Origin: Lelliottia wanjuensis
Lineage (GTDB): Bacteria; Pseudomonadota; Gammaproteobacteria; Enterobacterales; Enterobacteriaceae
Assembly (NCBI RefSeq): GCF_030238365.1
Contig: NZ_JASSOT010000062.1
Coordinates: 163,450 to 227,449, forward strand
Direction of reading: 5' to 3'
Length of the DNA: 64,000 nucleotides
A program made the translations under genes and the position numbers. The notes below the pieces were generated by a model. The model was not told the DNA's origin, searched no databases, and saw only the letters and a list, made by a program, of their open reading frames with translations. Of this stretch, positions 52,146 through 59,991 are shown piece by piece. The stretch's first letter is position 1, and each line of letters opens with the position of its first letter.

Positions 52146-52286
52146 TTATGTTGCTGTTAAAATGGTTAGGATGACAGCCGTTTTTGACACTGTCGGGTCC
52201 TGAGGGAAAGTGCCCACGACCAAGCTAATGATGTTGTTGACGTTGATGGAAAGTGCATCAAGAACGCAATTACGTACTTTAGTCAC
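52146..52286 (-). CDS. yjjY: Small conserved protein YjjY
   Basis: A 46-codon frame antisense to the arcA leader, starting at GTG (52286) with VTKVRNCVLDALSINV and ending ILTILTAT. As far as I recall the E. coli YjjY sequence, it is essentially identical to this. The upstream ribosome site is poor (GATCGGCCTAAC). Conservation may reflect pressure on the arcA leader RNA rather than on a protein. Function unknown. A hydrophobic C-terminal half (SKTAVILTILTAT) is the only visible feature. Confidence 0.65.
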   Translation of the reverse strand: MTKVRNCVLDALSINVNNIISLVVGTFPQDPTVSKTAVILTILTAT

Positions 52287-52381
52287 GTTAGGCCGATCAT
52301 GTTAATTTGCGACATGCATCAGGCAGGTCAGGGACTTTTGTACTTCCTGTTTCGATTTAGTTGGCAATTTAGGTAGCAAAC

Positions 52382-53098
52382 ATGCAGACCCCGCACATTC
52401 TTATCGTTGAAGACGAGTTGGTAACACGCAACACGTTAAAGAGCATTTTCGAAGCAGAAGGCTACGATGTCTTTGAAGCGACCGATGGCGCAGAGATGCA
52501 TCAGATCCTTTCTGAAAATGATATCAACCTGGTCATCATGGATATCAACCTGCCCGGGAAAAACGGCCTTCTGCTGGCGCGCGAGCTGCGTGAACAGGCG
52601 AACGTCGCACTAATGTTCCTGACAGGCCGTGATAACGAAGTGGATAAAATTCTTGGCCTGGAAATCGGCGCTGATGACTACATCACCAAGCCGTTTAATC
52701 CTCGCGAGTTAACCATCCGTGCACGCAACCTGCTGTCCCGTACCATGAACCTGGGTACGGTGAGCGAAGAGCGTCGTAGCGTAGACAGCTACAAGTTCAA
52801 CGGCTGGGAACTTGATATTAATAGCCGCTCGCTGGTTAGCCCGAACGGTGAACAGTACAAGCTGCCGCGCAGCGAATTCCGCGCCATGCTGCACTTCTGC
52901 GAAAACCCGGGCAAAATTCAGTCCCGTGCAGAGCTGCTGAAGAAGATGACCGGTCGCGAGCTGAAGCCGCACGACCGTACGGTTGACGTGACGATCCGTC
53001 GCATTCGTAAACACTTCGAGTCTACGCCGGATACGCCAGAGATCATCGCCACTATCCACGGCGAAGGGTATCGTTTTTGCGGCGACCTGCAGGAATAA
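52382..53098 (+). CDS. arcA: Response regulator ArcA
   Basis: ArcA is the redox response regulator paired with the sensor ArcB; it represses aerobic metabolism under low oxygen. The 238-residue OmpR-type protein has the receiver domain with D54 ([10 protein letters not shown]) as phosphoacceptor, K104-type loop in YITKPFNP, and a winged-helix DNA-binding domain ending RRIRKHFES...[12 protein letters not shown]. It is followed by a bidirectional terminator shared with creD. Confidence 0.99.
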   Translation: MQTPHILIVEDELVTRNTLKSIFEAEGYDVFEATDGAEMHQILSENDINLVIMDINLPGKNGLLLARELREQANVALMFLTGRDNEVDKILGLEIGADDYITKPFNPRELTIRARNLLSRTMNLGTVSEERRSVDSYKFNGWELDINSRSLVSPNGEQYKLPRSEFRAMLHFCENPGKIQSRAELLKKMTGRELKPHDRTVDVTIRRIRKHFESTPDTPEIIATIHGEGYRFCGDLQE

Positions 53099-53116
53099 TC
53101 CCGCACTCAATGCAGT

Positions 53117-53146
53117 AAAAACGGCGCTTAATGCGCCGTTTTTTTA
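53117..53146. terminator. Bidirectional terminator between arcA and creD
   Basis: AAAACGGCGC-TTAAT-GCGCCGTTTTTTT has A- and T-rich flanks on both sides, so it can end arcA (plus strand) and creD (minus strand). The creD stop codon lies inside its T-run. Confidence 0.93.
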
Positions 53147-54496
53147 TTTCCAGATCCGTAATGCATCGTCGTCCGGTTCCCCTTTCGGCACACTTTGCTT
53201 CACCTGTGAAAGCGAGTACCAGTCAAAGTGACGGGTGAGATACATCACCGCAAACAGCGCGATCGCCAGCACGCCAGAGCCCAACAGCAGCGCGCTGTCT
53301 TCCGAGCGCAGCAAGAACCACATCACACCGTCGAGGCCTAACAACGCCACCACAAACAGCACGCTGCGCTTCCAGCCTTTCAGCACCGCCTGCAGATAAA
53401 CCCCGTTCATCATCGCCCCGACCAGACTTGCAATAATCCAGGCTGGCGTAAAGCCCACGTGTTCAGAGAGCGCCAGCAGTACCAGATAGAACAGCACCAG
53501 CGACAGCCCCACCAGCAGATACTGCATCGGGTGCAGGCGAAGGTGAGTCATCGTTTCGTAGACGAAAAAAGCCATAAACGTCAGAGCAATCAGCAAAATG
53601 GCGTACTTAATCGCCCGGTCCGTCAGCTGGTACTGGTCCGCAGGCGTTGCTACCGTGACGCTAAACGCCGGAACGCTACGAAACTCTGGCGGTTCGATGG
53701 CGCTAAACTGACTTTCAAGATTGTTGGCAAACCAGCTGCTCTGCCAGTGCGCCTGGAAACCTGACTCGCTGATTTCACGCTTCGAGGGTAAGTAATCGCC
53801 CATAAAACCCGGATGCGGCCAGTTGCTGCGCAGCGTCAGCTCGCTGTTGCGCCCGACCGGTACGACCGAAAAACTCCCCGTTCCATTGAGATTGAGTGAC
53901 ATCTCCAGGTCGATGTTTTTCGCATTGAGCGTCTCCCAGGTCAGCGGAATATGGATCCCCGCCTGTTGCCCTGAAATGCCCGAACCCGGTTCGACGGTCA
54001 AGGTTTCATCGTTCACTTTCGAGACCTTCACCGCCCCGATCCCACGCGCATCGCCCACGCCGACGGCAATAAACGGCTGTCCGAGGGTAATGGTTTCGCC
54101 TTTCAGTTCGTCCAGCTTATCGGTGTTAAATTGCGCCTTCAGCTTGAGATCAGTGCTCCAGATTTGTCCGTCGTAGATCCCGATGCTGCGAGACTCGACC
54201 TGCTGATTCCCGTCAACCACCAGCGATTCAGGCAGCAAAAAGTGCAGGAAACTGCGCTTGTGCTCAACCTTCACGTTATCTTCGAACTTGTAATAAATTT
54301 CCGTTACAGGGATCGCGATCAGCGGCCCGGTGAGCTGCTGCGGCCCGCTGGTGCTTTGACGCAGCGTATCTTCAACGTCATCGCGATAGCTGGCGCGCTC
54401 CGAAATCAGGTTACTCACCATGAACAGCGGAACTAACAGCAGCAGGATGCACCCCATCAGGGTGCTAACTTTCCAGAACAGGGGGGATTTTTTCAT
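53144..54496 (-). CDS. creD: Cell envelope integrity inner-membrane protein CreD
   Basis: CreD is a CreBC-induced inner-membrane protein implicated in envelope integrity and beta-lactam/colicin tolerance. The 450-residue protein has an N-terminal membrane segment (LMGCILLLLVPLFMVSNLI), a large periplasmic domain to about residue 290, and five or so membrane segments in the C-terminal third. A perfect cre-tag lies upstream. It is downstream of creC. Confidence 0.95.
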   Translation of the reverse strand: MKKSPLFWKVSTLMGCILLLLVPLFMVSNLISERASYRDDVEDTLRQSTSGPQQLTGPLIAIPVTEIYYKFEDNVKVEHKRSFLHFLLPESLVVDGNQQVESRSIGIYDGQIWSTDLKLKAQFNTDKLDELKGETITLGQPFIAVGVGDARGIGAVKVSKVNDETLTVEPGSGISGQQAGIHIPLTWETLNAKNIDLEMSLNLNGTGSFSVVPVGRNSELTLRSNWPHPGFMGDYLPSKREISESGFQAHWQSSWFANNLESQFSAIEPPEFRSVPAFSVTVATPADQYQLTDRAIKYAILLIALTFMAFFVYETMTHLRLHPMQYLLVGLSLVLFYLVLLALSEHVGFTPAWIIASLVGAMMNGVYLQAVLKGWKRSVLFVVALLGLDGVMWFLLRSEDSALLLGSGVLAIALFAVMYLTRHFDWYSLSQVKQSVPKGEPDDDALRIWK

Positions 54497-54553
54497 TGCC
54501 TTCTCCTTAGTGATGGAGAGAGCGTAACGCGGCTATGTGCGCTGAATTTGAAG

Positions 54554-55978
54554 TTATGTGAAGGGACGGTGAAGTCTCAAAATCGCCTCAACGCCGCCCG
54601 CTTCACGGTTGTGAAGCTGAATATCGCCGTGATGCAGCCGAGCCACCTCCTGCACAAATGCCAGCCCGAGGCCGCTGCTTTTCAGGCCGTTGTCGCGCGC
54701 AAGTGAGTAGAAGCGCTCAAAGATGCGAGCCAGCGCGTAATCCGGGATGCCGCTGCCGCTGTCCGTGACTTTCAGCAGAGTCTGTTTCTGCGTCTCTTCG
54801 GCGCTGAGCACAATGCTTCCGCCGGATGGCGTGAAGTCGATAGCGTTGTCGAGCAAATTGCCGAACGCCTGCTCCAGCAGATCCGCGTCGCCTTCAACCG
54901 TTAGCGCTGCGCCGTTGCCTGTCAGCCTGATGTTCTTTGCCGCCAGCTGCGTCGAACGGGCGTCGGTGATGCGCGTGAACAGCGCGTCAATACTTACCCT
55001 GGTAGGGACAATCTCCACGCGGTTTTCCAGCTTCGCCTGCTCGAGCAGCTTTTCGACCAGCGACTGCATGCGCGCATTCTGCACCAGTATGTTATCGATA
55101 AACCGCGCAGCCACCGACGGCGGCGGCTGTTCCGCTAAGATCTCCGCCGCACCGCGAATCGCCGCCAGCGGGCTTTTCAGCTCGTGGGTGAGTGCGTGAA
55201 CGTAATGCTCAATGTAATTTTTGCCTTCAAGACGAATACGCATGTTTTCCAGCGCCTGCGCCAGTTTGCGCAGCTCGCTGCTGCCGGGGTCGGGCAACGG
55301 CAGCGGCGTCTCGTGGGTGACAGAATCGGCGTAACGCGACAAAGAGCTGATGGAGCGGTTAATCCACCAAGCGACGATCAGCCCGATCAGCAGGGCAATC
55401 CCCAGCAGCGCGCCGCCCGCCCAGAGAATGCGTCGCTCGCTGCGCTGGATCACCGGCGCCATCGCGCTGTTCGGTTTCCCCACCGACAGGACGCCGATAA
55501 TTTTTCCCTGATCCACAATCGGCGCCGCCACGTACATCACCGTGCTATTAGGATCGTTCGGATCGTCCTGAGTGCTGCGCGCGCCGTACTGCCCGCGCAG
55601 GGTGCGCCAGACGTCGTTCCAGCGGGAATAATCCTCGCCCAGCCCTTTTCCAGTGGAATCAAACACCACCCGGCCCTGGGCGTCGGTCATGTAGACGTGA
55701 TACTCGTTACGCACCTTGTAGATGCCGCCAATGTTGGCGCGAAACGGGCGCTGATGGAGCTGAGAAAATGCCTGCGCCACCCTGCCGTTTTGCGGATCGC
55801 CATTCAGCAGATCGTCACGCCCCACTTCCGCCAGCAGCGTGGCGGTGTCGATCAGCGTGCCTTCAGTCGCCCGACGCACGCCGGGTTTGACCTCCTGCAC
55901 AAAGATCGACAGCACGAACCAGGCCGCGATAGCAACGATCAGGAAATAGCCCAGCAGCAGGCGCATGCCAATGCGCAT
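54554..55978 (-). CDS. creC: Sensor histidine kinase CreC
   Basis: CreC (PhoM) senses carbon source/fermentation state and phosphorylates CreB. The 474-residue protein has an N-terminal membrane segment, a periplasmic sensor region (about 30-185), a second membrane segment near 187-210, HAMP-like linker, the H-box HALTHELKSPLAAIRGA near residue 265, and ATPase boxes (FGNLLDNAIDF, DSGSGIP, SSGLGLAFVQE). It overlaps creB by one base. Confidence 0.97.
   Translation of the reverse strand: MRIGMRLLLGYFLIVAIAAWFVLSIFVQEVKPGVRRATEGTLIDTATLLAEVGRDDLLNGDPQNGRVAQAFSQLHQRPFRANIGGIYKVRNEYHVYMTDAQGRVVFDSTGKGLGEDYSRWNDVWRTLRGQYGARSTQDDPNDPNSTVMYVAAPIVDQGKIIGVLSVGKPNSAMAPVIQRSERRILWAGGALLGIALLIGLIVAWWINRSISSLSRYADSVTHETPLPLPDPGSSELRKLAQALENMRIRLEGKNYIEHYVHALTHELKSPLAAIRGAAEILAEQPPPSVAARFIDNILVQNARMQSLVEKLLEQAKLENRVEIVPTRVSIDALFTRITDARSTQLAAKNIRLTGNGAALTVEGDADLLEQAFGNLLDNAIDFTPSGGSIVLSAEETQKQTLLKVTDSGSGIPDYALARIFERFYSLARDNGLKSSGLGLAFVQEVARLHHGDIQLHNREAGGVEAILRLHRPFT
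54558..54573 (-). promoter_or_regulatory. cre-tag (CreB binding site) before creD
   Basis: Coding strand: TTCAC-CGTCCC-TTCAC, an exact match to the CreB direct-repeat consensus TTCAC-N6-TTCAC. It overlaps the last codons of creC and lies about 62-77 bases upstream of creD, so creD should be activated by phosphorylated CreB. Confidence 0.88.
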
Positions 55979-56667
55979 TACACCAGCCCCAGGCTGTAGC
56001 CCATGCCGCGATGGGTGCTGATCGGCGAAAGATCTGCATTCACGGCGCGCAGTTTGGCGCGCAGGGTTTTAATGTGGGTATCAACGGTGCGATCGAAGCT
56101 GTCGCCGTCCTCGCCCCAGACTTTGTCCATCAGCTGCTGGCGGGAAAACACCCGGCCCGGCGCATGGAGCAAGGTTTTGAGCAGCAAAAATTCGTAGCGC
56201 GTCAAAAGTAATGGCTCGCCGCACCAGCTGATCTGCGCCGCCGGCTCGTTGAGCTCAAACTGTCCGATACGCACGATGTCTGACGGCAGCGCGGATTTTT
56301 GCATCCGGCGCAAAATGGTCCGCACCCTGGCGCACACTTCGCGCGGGGAAAAGGGTTTGGCGACGTAATCATCCGCCCCCATTTCCAGCCCGAGTAGCTT
56401 ATCCACTTCGTCACTGCGGGCCGTGAGGAACAGCACCGGCAGCGACGGGTGCTGCGCCAGCAGCTGACGACACAGCTCAAATCCGCTGATATCCGGCAAA
56501 CCCACATCCAGAATCGCCAGCGCAGGTGCCTGACGTCGCGCCTCGTCGAGCGCAGGCAGCCCGCGCTCGAACGCTTTCACCGCAAAACCTTCCTGTGAAA
56601 GCATGTAGATCAGCGTCTCGGCGATGCTGATTTCGTCTTCCACCAGCCAAATCAAGGGTTGCTGCAT
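55978..56667 (-). CDS. creB: Response regulator CreB
   Basis: An OmpR-type response regulator of 229 residues. Receiver: acidic pair in WLVEDE, phosphoacceptor D54 in ILDVGLPD, Lys in VAKPFSP. The effector domain has the winged helix with RYEFLLLKTLL and ends RGMGYSLGLV. The start is the second of two close ATGs (56667), because the ribosome site CAGGGA is correctly spaced from it and touches the first. It overlaps the end of creA and the start of creC. Confidence 0.96.
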   Translation of the reverse strand: MQQPLIWLVEDEISIAETLIYMLSQEGFAVKAFERGLPALDEARRQAPALAILDVGLPDISGFELCRQLLAQHPSLPVLFLTARSDEVDKLLGLEMGADDYVAKPFSPREVCARVRTILRRMQKSALPSDIVRIGQFELNEPAAQISWCGEPLLLTRYEFLLLKTLLHAPGRVFSRQQLMDKVWGEDGDSFDRTVDTHIKTLRAKLRAVNADLSPISTHRGMGYSLGLV

Positions 56668-56681
56668 CGTCATTCCCTGGG

Positions 56682-57152
56682 TTAGCGCCACGGCATAATC
56701 GGCACTGCGCTCAGTGCGTTTTTCGGCGATCCTTCGACCACTTTATCGGAGTAGGCCAGGTACGCCAGCGTGTTGCGTTTCGCATCGTAGAAACGCACGA
56801 CCTGGAGCTTTTTGAACACCAGCGAGGTCCGTTTCTGGAACACCACATCGCCCTGCGCTTTGCCGTTTTTGATTTTGTCGCTCAGTTCGACGGGCCCGAC
56901 CTGCTGGCAAGAGATCGCCGCATCGGCCGTATCTTCCGCCAGCCCTAAGCCGCCTTTAATGCCGCCCGTTTTCGCGCGGCTGATGTAGCAGGTGACGTTT
57001 TTCACATCCGGATCGTCAAAGGCTTCGACCACAATTTTATGGTCCGGACCGAACATCTTAAACACGGTATCGACGGAGCCGACTTCTTCAGCCAGCGCGT
57101 TACGGCCTACGATTAACATCAGAGCAGTGAAGATCAATGTCTTGTATTTCAT
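56682..57152 (-). CDS. creA: CreA periplasmic protein
   Basis: A 156-residue protein with an N-terminal signal peptide ([21 protein letters not shown]) and a conserved mature part including [26 protein letters not shown]. The function of CreA (DUF1282-type, 'catabolite regulation protein A') is unknown. It is the first gene of creABCD, ending 15 bases before the chosen creB start. It is divergent from rob across a 211-bp gap. Confidence 0.95.
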   Translation of the reverse strand: MKYKTLIFTALMLIVGRNALAEEVGSVDTVFKMFGPDHKIVVEAFDDPDVKNVTCYISRAKTGGIKGGLGLAEDTADAAISCQQVGPVELSDKIKNGKAQGDVVFQKRTSLVFKKLQVVRFYDAKRNTLAYLAYSDKVVEGSPKNALSAVPIMPWR

Positions 57153-57363
57153 ATTGTTACCATTCTTTAAAATTACATTGAGCGATTATTCAACAAACCG
57201 AATAAAAATGTAGCAAGATCACAGGATTAGCAATTTATTGCCCATAATGTGCGGCAAAAAGCATTAATGCGCAAAAAAAACACTGAATGCTAAAACATCA
57301 AAAAATGCTATTATCCGCTACCCTGTTATCAGGCACCTGCTGTTTTAAGGATGAGGATAGTAT

Positions 57364-58233
57364 ATGGATCAGGCTGGAATTATTCGCGATCTGCTTACCT
57401 GGCTGGAAGGTCATCTGGACCAGCCTTTGTCACTGGATAATGTGGCGGCAAAAGCAGGCTATTCCAAGTGGCATTTGCAAAGGATGTTCAAGGATGTCAC
57501 CGGTCATGCTATCGGTGCCTATATTCGTGCACGTCGTCTTTCAAAATCGGCTGTGGCACTGCGCCTGACGGCACGCCCTATTCTGGATATTGCCCTGCAG
57601 TACCGTTTTGACTCGCAGCAGACGTTTACCCGCGCCTTCAAAAAACAGTTCTCGCTGACGCCTGCGCTCTATCGTCGTTCACCCGACTGGAGTTCGTTTG
57701 GTATGCGTCCGCCGCTGCGCCTGGGTGAATTCGCGATGCCAAAATACGAATTCACGGTCCTGCCAGAGACCCATCTCATCGGCACGACGCAAAGCTATAC
57801 CTGTTCTCTGGAGCAGATCTCCGAATTCCGTCATCAGATGCGCACCCAGTTCTGGCGCGATTTCCTGAGCCACGCTCCGGCGCTTCCGCCGCTGCTGTAT
57901 GGCCTGAACGAAACGCATCCGAGCATGGAAAAAGACGACGAGCAGGAAGTGTTCTATACCACCGCGCTCACGCCAGAGATGGCCAACGGCTACATCCAGG
58001 GTTCGAAACCGGTGGTACTGGAAGGCGGTGAATACGTGATGTTCACCTACGAAGGGCTGGGCACGGGCGTTCAGGAATTTATCCTGACCGTTTACGGCAC
58101 CTGCATGCCAATGCTGAATCTGAACCGCCGCAAAGGTCAGGATATTGAGCGCTACTACCCGGCCAGCGATGCCCGACCGGAAGTAGGCCCAATCAATCTG
58201 CGGATGGAATACCTGATTCCAGTGCGCCGCTAG
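57364..58233 (+). CDS. rob: Right oriC-binding AraC/XylS transcriptional activator Rob
   Basis: Rob is a MarA/SoxS-like activator of solvent, antibiotic and superoxide resistance genes. The 289-residue protein carries the two AraC helix-turn-helices at the N-terminus (DNVAAKAGYSKWHLQRMFKDV and ALQYRFDSQQTFTRAFKK, residues 5-110) and a C-terminal GyrI-like ligand domain. It ends four bases inside the convergent gpmB gene. Confidence 0.97.
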   Translation: MDQAGIIRDLLTWLEGHLDQPLSLDNVAAKAGYSKWHLQRMFKDVTGHAIGAYIRARRLSKSAVALRLTARPILDIALQYRFDSQQTFTRAFKKQFSLTPALYRRSPDWSSFGMRPPLRLGEFAMPKYEFTVLPETHLIGTTQSYTCSLEQISEFRHQMRTQFWRDFLSHAPALPPLLYGLNETHPSMEKDDEQEVFYTTALTPEMANGYIQGSKPVVLEGGEYVMFTYEGLGTGVQEFILTVYGTCMPMLNLNRRKGQDIERYYPASDARPEVGPINLRMEYLIPVRR

Positions 58234-58877
58234 CGCTGCAGTTCATCCAGCGCAGGGGCGTCCAGATGCGAGATGTCCCCTGCCATTTCGACCACCCAAC
58301 CTGAAGCCAGCCACGGGCTTTCCTGATAGTCGATACGGGAAATGGAGCAGTTGCGCAAACGCAAACGGCGTTCCGCGTAGGCTGGCAGTCCAAGAATGGT
58401 ACTCACCAGACATCCCAGCGCGATACCGTGACTCACCAGCAGCGGACGGCTGCCCTGCGGCAGTTTAAGACAATCCGCCAGCGCCGCCTGTACGCGCACG
58501 CTCAGCTCCTGCATGGATTCGCCTTGCGGAATACGACCATCTTCCGTGCCGTTGACCAGCGTACGCCGCCAGCCCTCTTCCTGTTCCGTCAGGGTATCCA
58601 CATGACGCTTTTCGAGCACACCCATGTCGAGTTCGCGCAGGCGAGGATCGAGGATAATGTCGCACCCACAGGCCTCGGCAATAATGCGCGCCGTTTGCTG
58701 CGTGCGACCTAAATCGCTGGCGATAATGTGCGTGATGCCTAAGGATCTGGCACGTTCCGCGACCTGCCATGCTTGTTGCTCACCCTTGGCGGTGAGAGGA
58801 CTGTCTGACTGCCCTTGAATACGTCGCTCGGCGTTCCACTGCGTTTCACCGTGGCGAACAAGGTAAACCTGTAACAT
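58230..58877 (-). CDS. gpmB: Phosphoglycerate mutase-like phosphatase
   Basis: A 215-residue histidine phosphatase-superfamily protein (YtjC/GpmB). The catalytic His9 is in [11 protein letters not shown], with the second active His in [10 protein letters not shown] near residue 150. Family members annotated GpmB in enterobacteria act as phosphatases rather than true mutases; the physiological substrate is uncertain. It is convergent with rob and divergent from yjjX. Confidence 0.95.
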   Translation of the reverse strand: MLQVYLVRHGETQWNAERRIQGQSDSPLTAKGEQQAWQVAERARSLGITHIIASDLGRTQQTARIIAEACGCDIILDPRLRELDMGVLEKRHVDTLTEQEEGWRRTLVNGTEDGRIPQGESMQELSVRVQAALADCLKLPQGSRPLLVSHGIALGCLVSTILGLPAYAERRLRLRNCSISRIDYQESPWLASGWVVEMAGDISHLDAPALDELQR

Positions 58878-58926
58878 GCTTTTTTTCCGTTATACTGCGA
58901 TGAGTTTTTTTGAATCGAGCTTAATT

Positions 58927-59442
58927 ATGCACCATGTTGTCTCTGCTACCACTAATCCTGCCAAAATTCAGGCAATTCTAAGGGCATTTGAAGAGATCTT
59001 CGGCGAAGGATCCTGCCACATTGACGCCGTCGGCGTCGAGAGCGGCGTCCCTGAACAGCCGTTCGGGAGCGAGGAAACGCGCGCTGGCGCACGAAATCGC
59101 GTCGTGAATGCGAAGGCCGCGCGCCCTGAGGCTGATTTCTGGGTGGCGATTGAAGCGGGGATTGACGAGGGAGCCACCTTTAGCTGGGTGGTAATCGAGA
59201 GCCGCGAGCAGCGCGGTGAATCGCGCTCGGCGACGCTGCCTTTGCCGGCCATCATTCTGGAAAAAGTGCGCGCCGGAGAGGCGCTCGGGCCGGTGATGTC
59301 GCAGTACACCGGCATTGATGAGATTGGTCGTAAAGAAGGGGCGATTGGCGTGTTTACCGCCGGAGCCTTGACGCGTTCGAGCGTATACCATCAGGCGGTG
59401 GTGTTGGCGTTAAGCCCGTTTCATAACGCGGTATACGGCTGA
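58927..59442 (+). CDS. yjjX: Non-canonical purine NTP phosphatase (ITPase/XTPase)
   Basis: YjjX hydrolyses inosine and xanthosine triphosphates. The 171-residue protein starts [21 protein letters not shown] at 58927, as the family does; the open frame extends 17 residues upstream over the gpmB start, which I reject. [25 protein letters not shown] and [11 protein letters not shown] are conserved. It is convergent with trpR, separated by a REP array. Confidence 0.95.
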   Translation: MHHVVSATTNPAKIQAILRAFEEIFGEGSCHIDAVGVESGVPEQPFGSEETRAGARNRVVNAKAARPEADFWVAIEAGIDEGATFSWVVIESREQRGESRSATLPLPAIILEKVRAGEALGPVMSQYTGIDEIGRKEGAIGVFTAGALTRSSVYHQAVVLALSPFHNAVYG

Positions 59443-59459
59443 TTCCGCCGTTATAGGCC

Positions 59460-59614
59460 TGATAAGCGAAGCGCCATCAGGCAACCTGCCACGCCATTGC
59501 CGGGTGGCGGCTTCGCCTTACCCGGCCTACAAAAACATGCCATCAGGCAACCTGCCGCGCCATTGCCGGGTGGCGGCTTCGCCTTACCCGGCCTACAGGA
59601 ACATGCCATCAGGC
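59460..59614. repeat. REP array with exact 66-bp tandem units
   Basis: Between yjjX and trpR. The arm GCCATCAGGC starts at 59473, 59539 and 59605, exactly 66 bp apart; each unit also contains GCCGGGTGGCGGCTTCGCC and ACCCGGCCTAC. The last arm includes the final Ala codon and TGA stop of trpR. The array replaces a separate terminator for both convergent genes. Confidence 0.9.
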
Positions 59615-59935
59615 ATTTTTCAACAACACTTCCTCAAGCCACTGGCGCAACTCCACCGGGGCTGATTTCAGACTGTTCGAGCCACGGGTGATCGTCGCGA
59701 TGCCCGCCCCCAGCTCGCTTTTCAGCTCACGCTGGCTCATCTCACCGCGCAGTAACTCTTCGATAATGCGCACGCGCGTGCCCAACGCTTCACGCTCGTC
59801 AGGTGTCAGTATCAATTGCATCAGCGGTAAGTGCAGATCTTTCTCATAGGACTGGCGAAGCAGCTCCACAAAACGAAGCCACTCCTGATTGCGCTGTTCG
59901 GCCATCGCCGATGAATAAGGGGAATGCTGGGTCAT
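59609..59935 (-). CDS. trpR: trp operon repressor
   Basis: TrpR binds operators of trp, aroH, mtr and its own gene when tryptophan is bound. The 108-residue protein has the helix-turn-helix around [25 protein letters not shown] (about 66-90) and the usual length. The last residues are KNA, not the usual KSD, because the 3' end runs into a REP arm that provides the final codon and the stop. A TrpR operator overlaps its promoter upstream. Confidence 0.97.
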   Translation of the reverse strand: MTQHSPYSSAMAEQRNQEWLRFVELLRQSYEKDLHLPLMQLILTPDEREALGTRVRIIEELLRGEMSQRELKSELGAGIATITRGSNSLKSAPVELRQWLEEVLLKNA

Positions 59936-59950
59936 GTTATGCCGCCGTTT

Positions 59951-59968
59951 GTACTCTTAGACGAGTAC
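59951..59968 (-). promoter_or_regulatory. TrpR operator before trpR
   Basis: GTACTC-TTAGAC-GAGTAC is a palindrome with perfect 6-bp arms, 16 bases upstream of the trpR start. It matches the autoregulatory operator of trpR in E. coli (GTACTC...GAGTAC). Confidence 0.9.
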
Positions 59969-59991
59969 AAGCATAACACAACCCCACTGGA

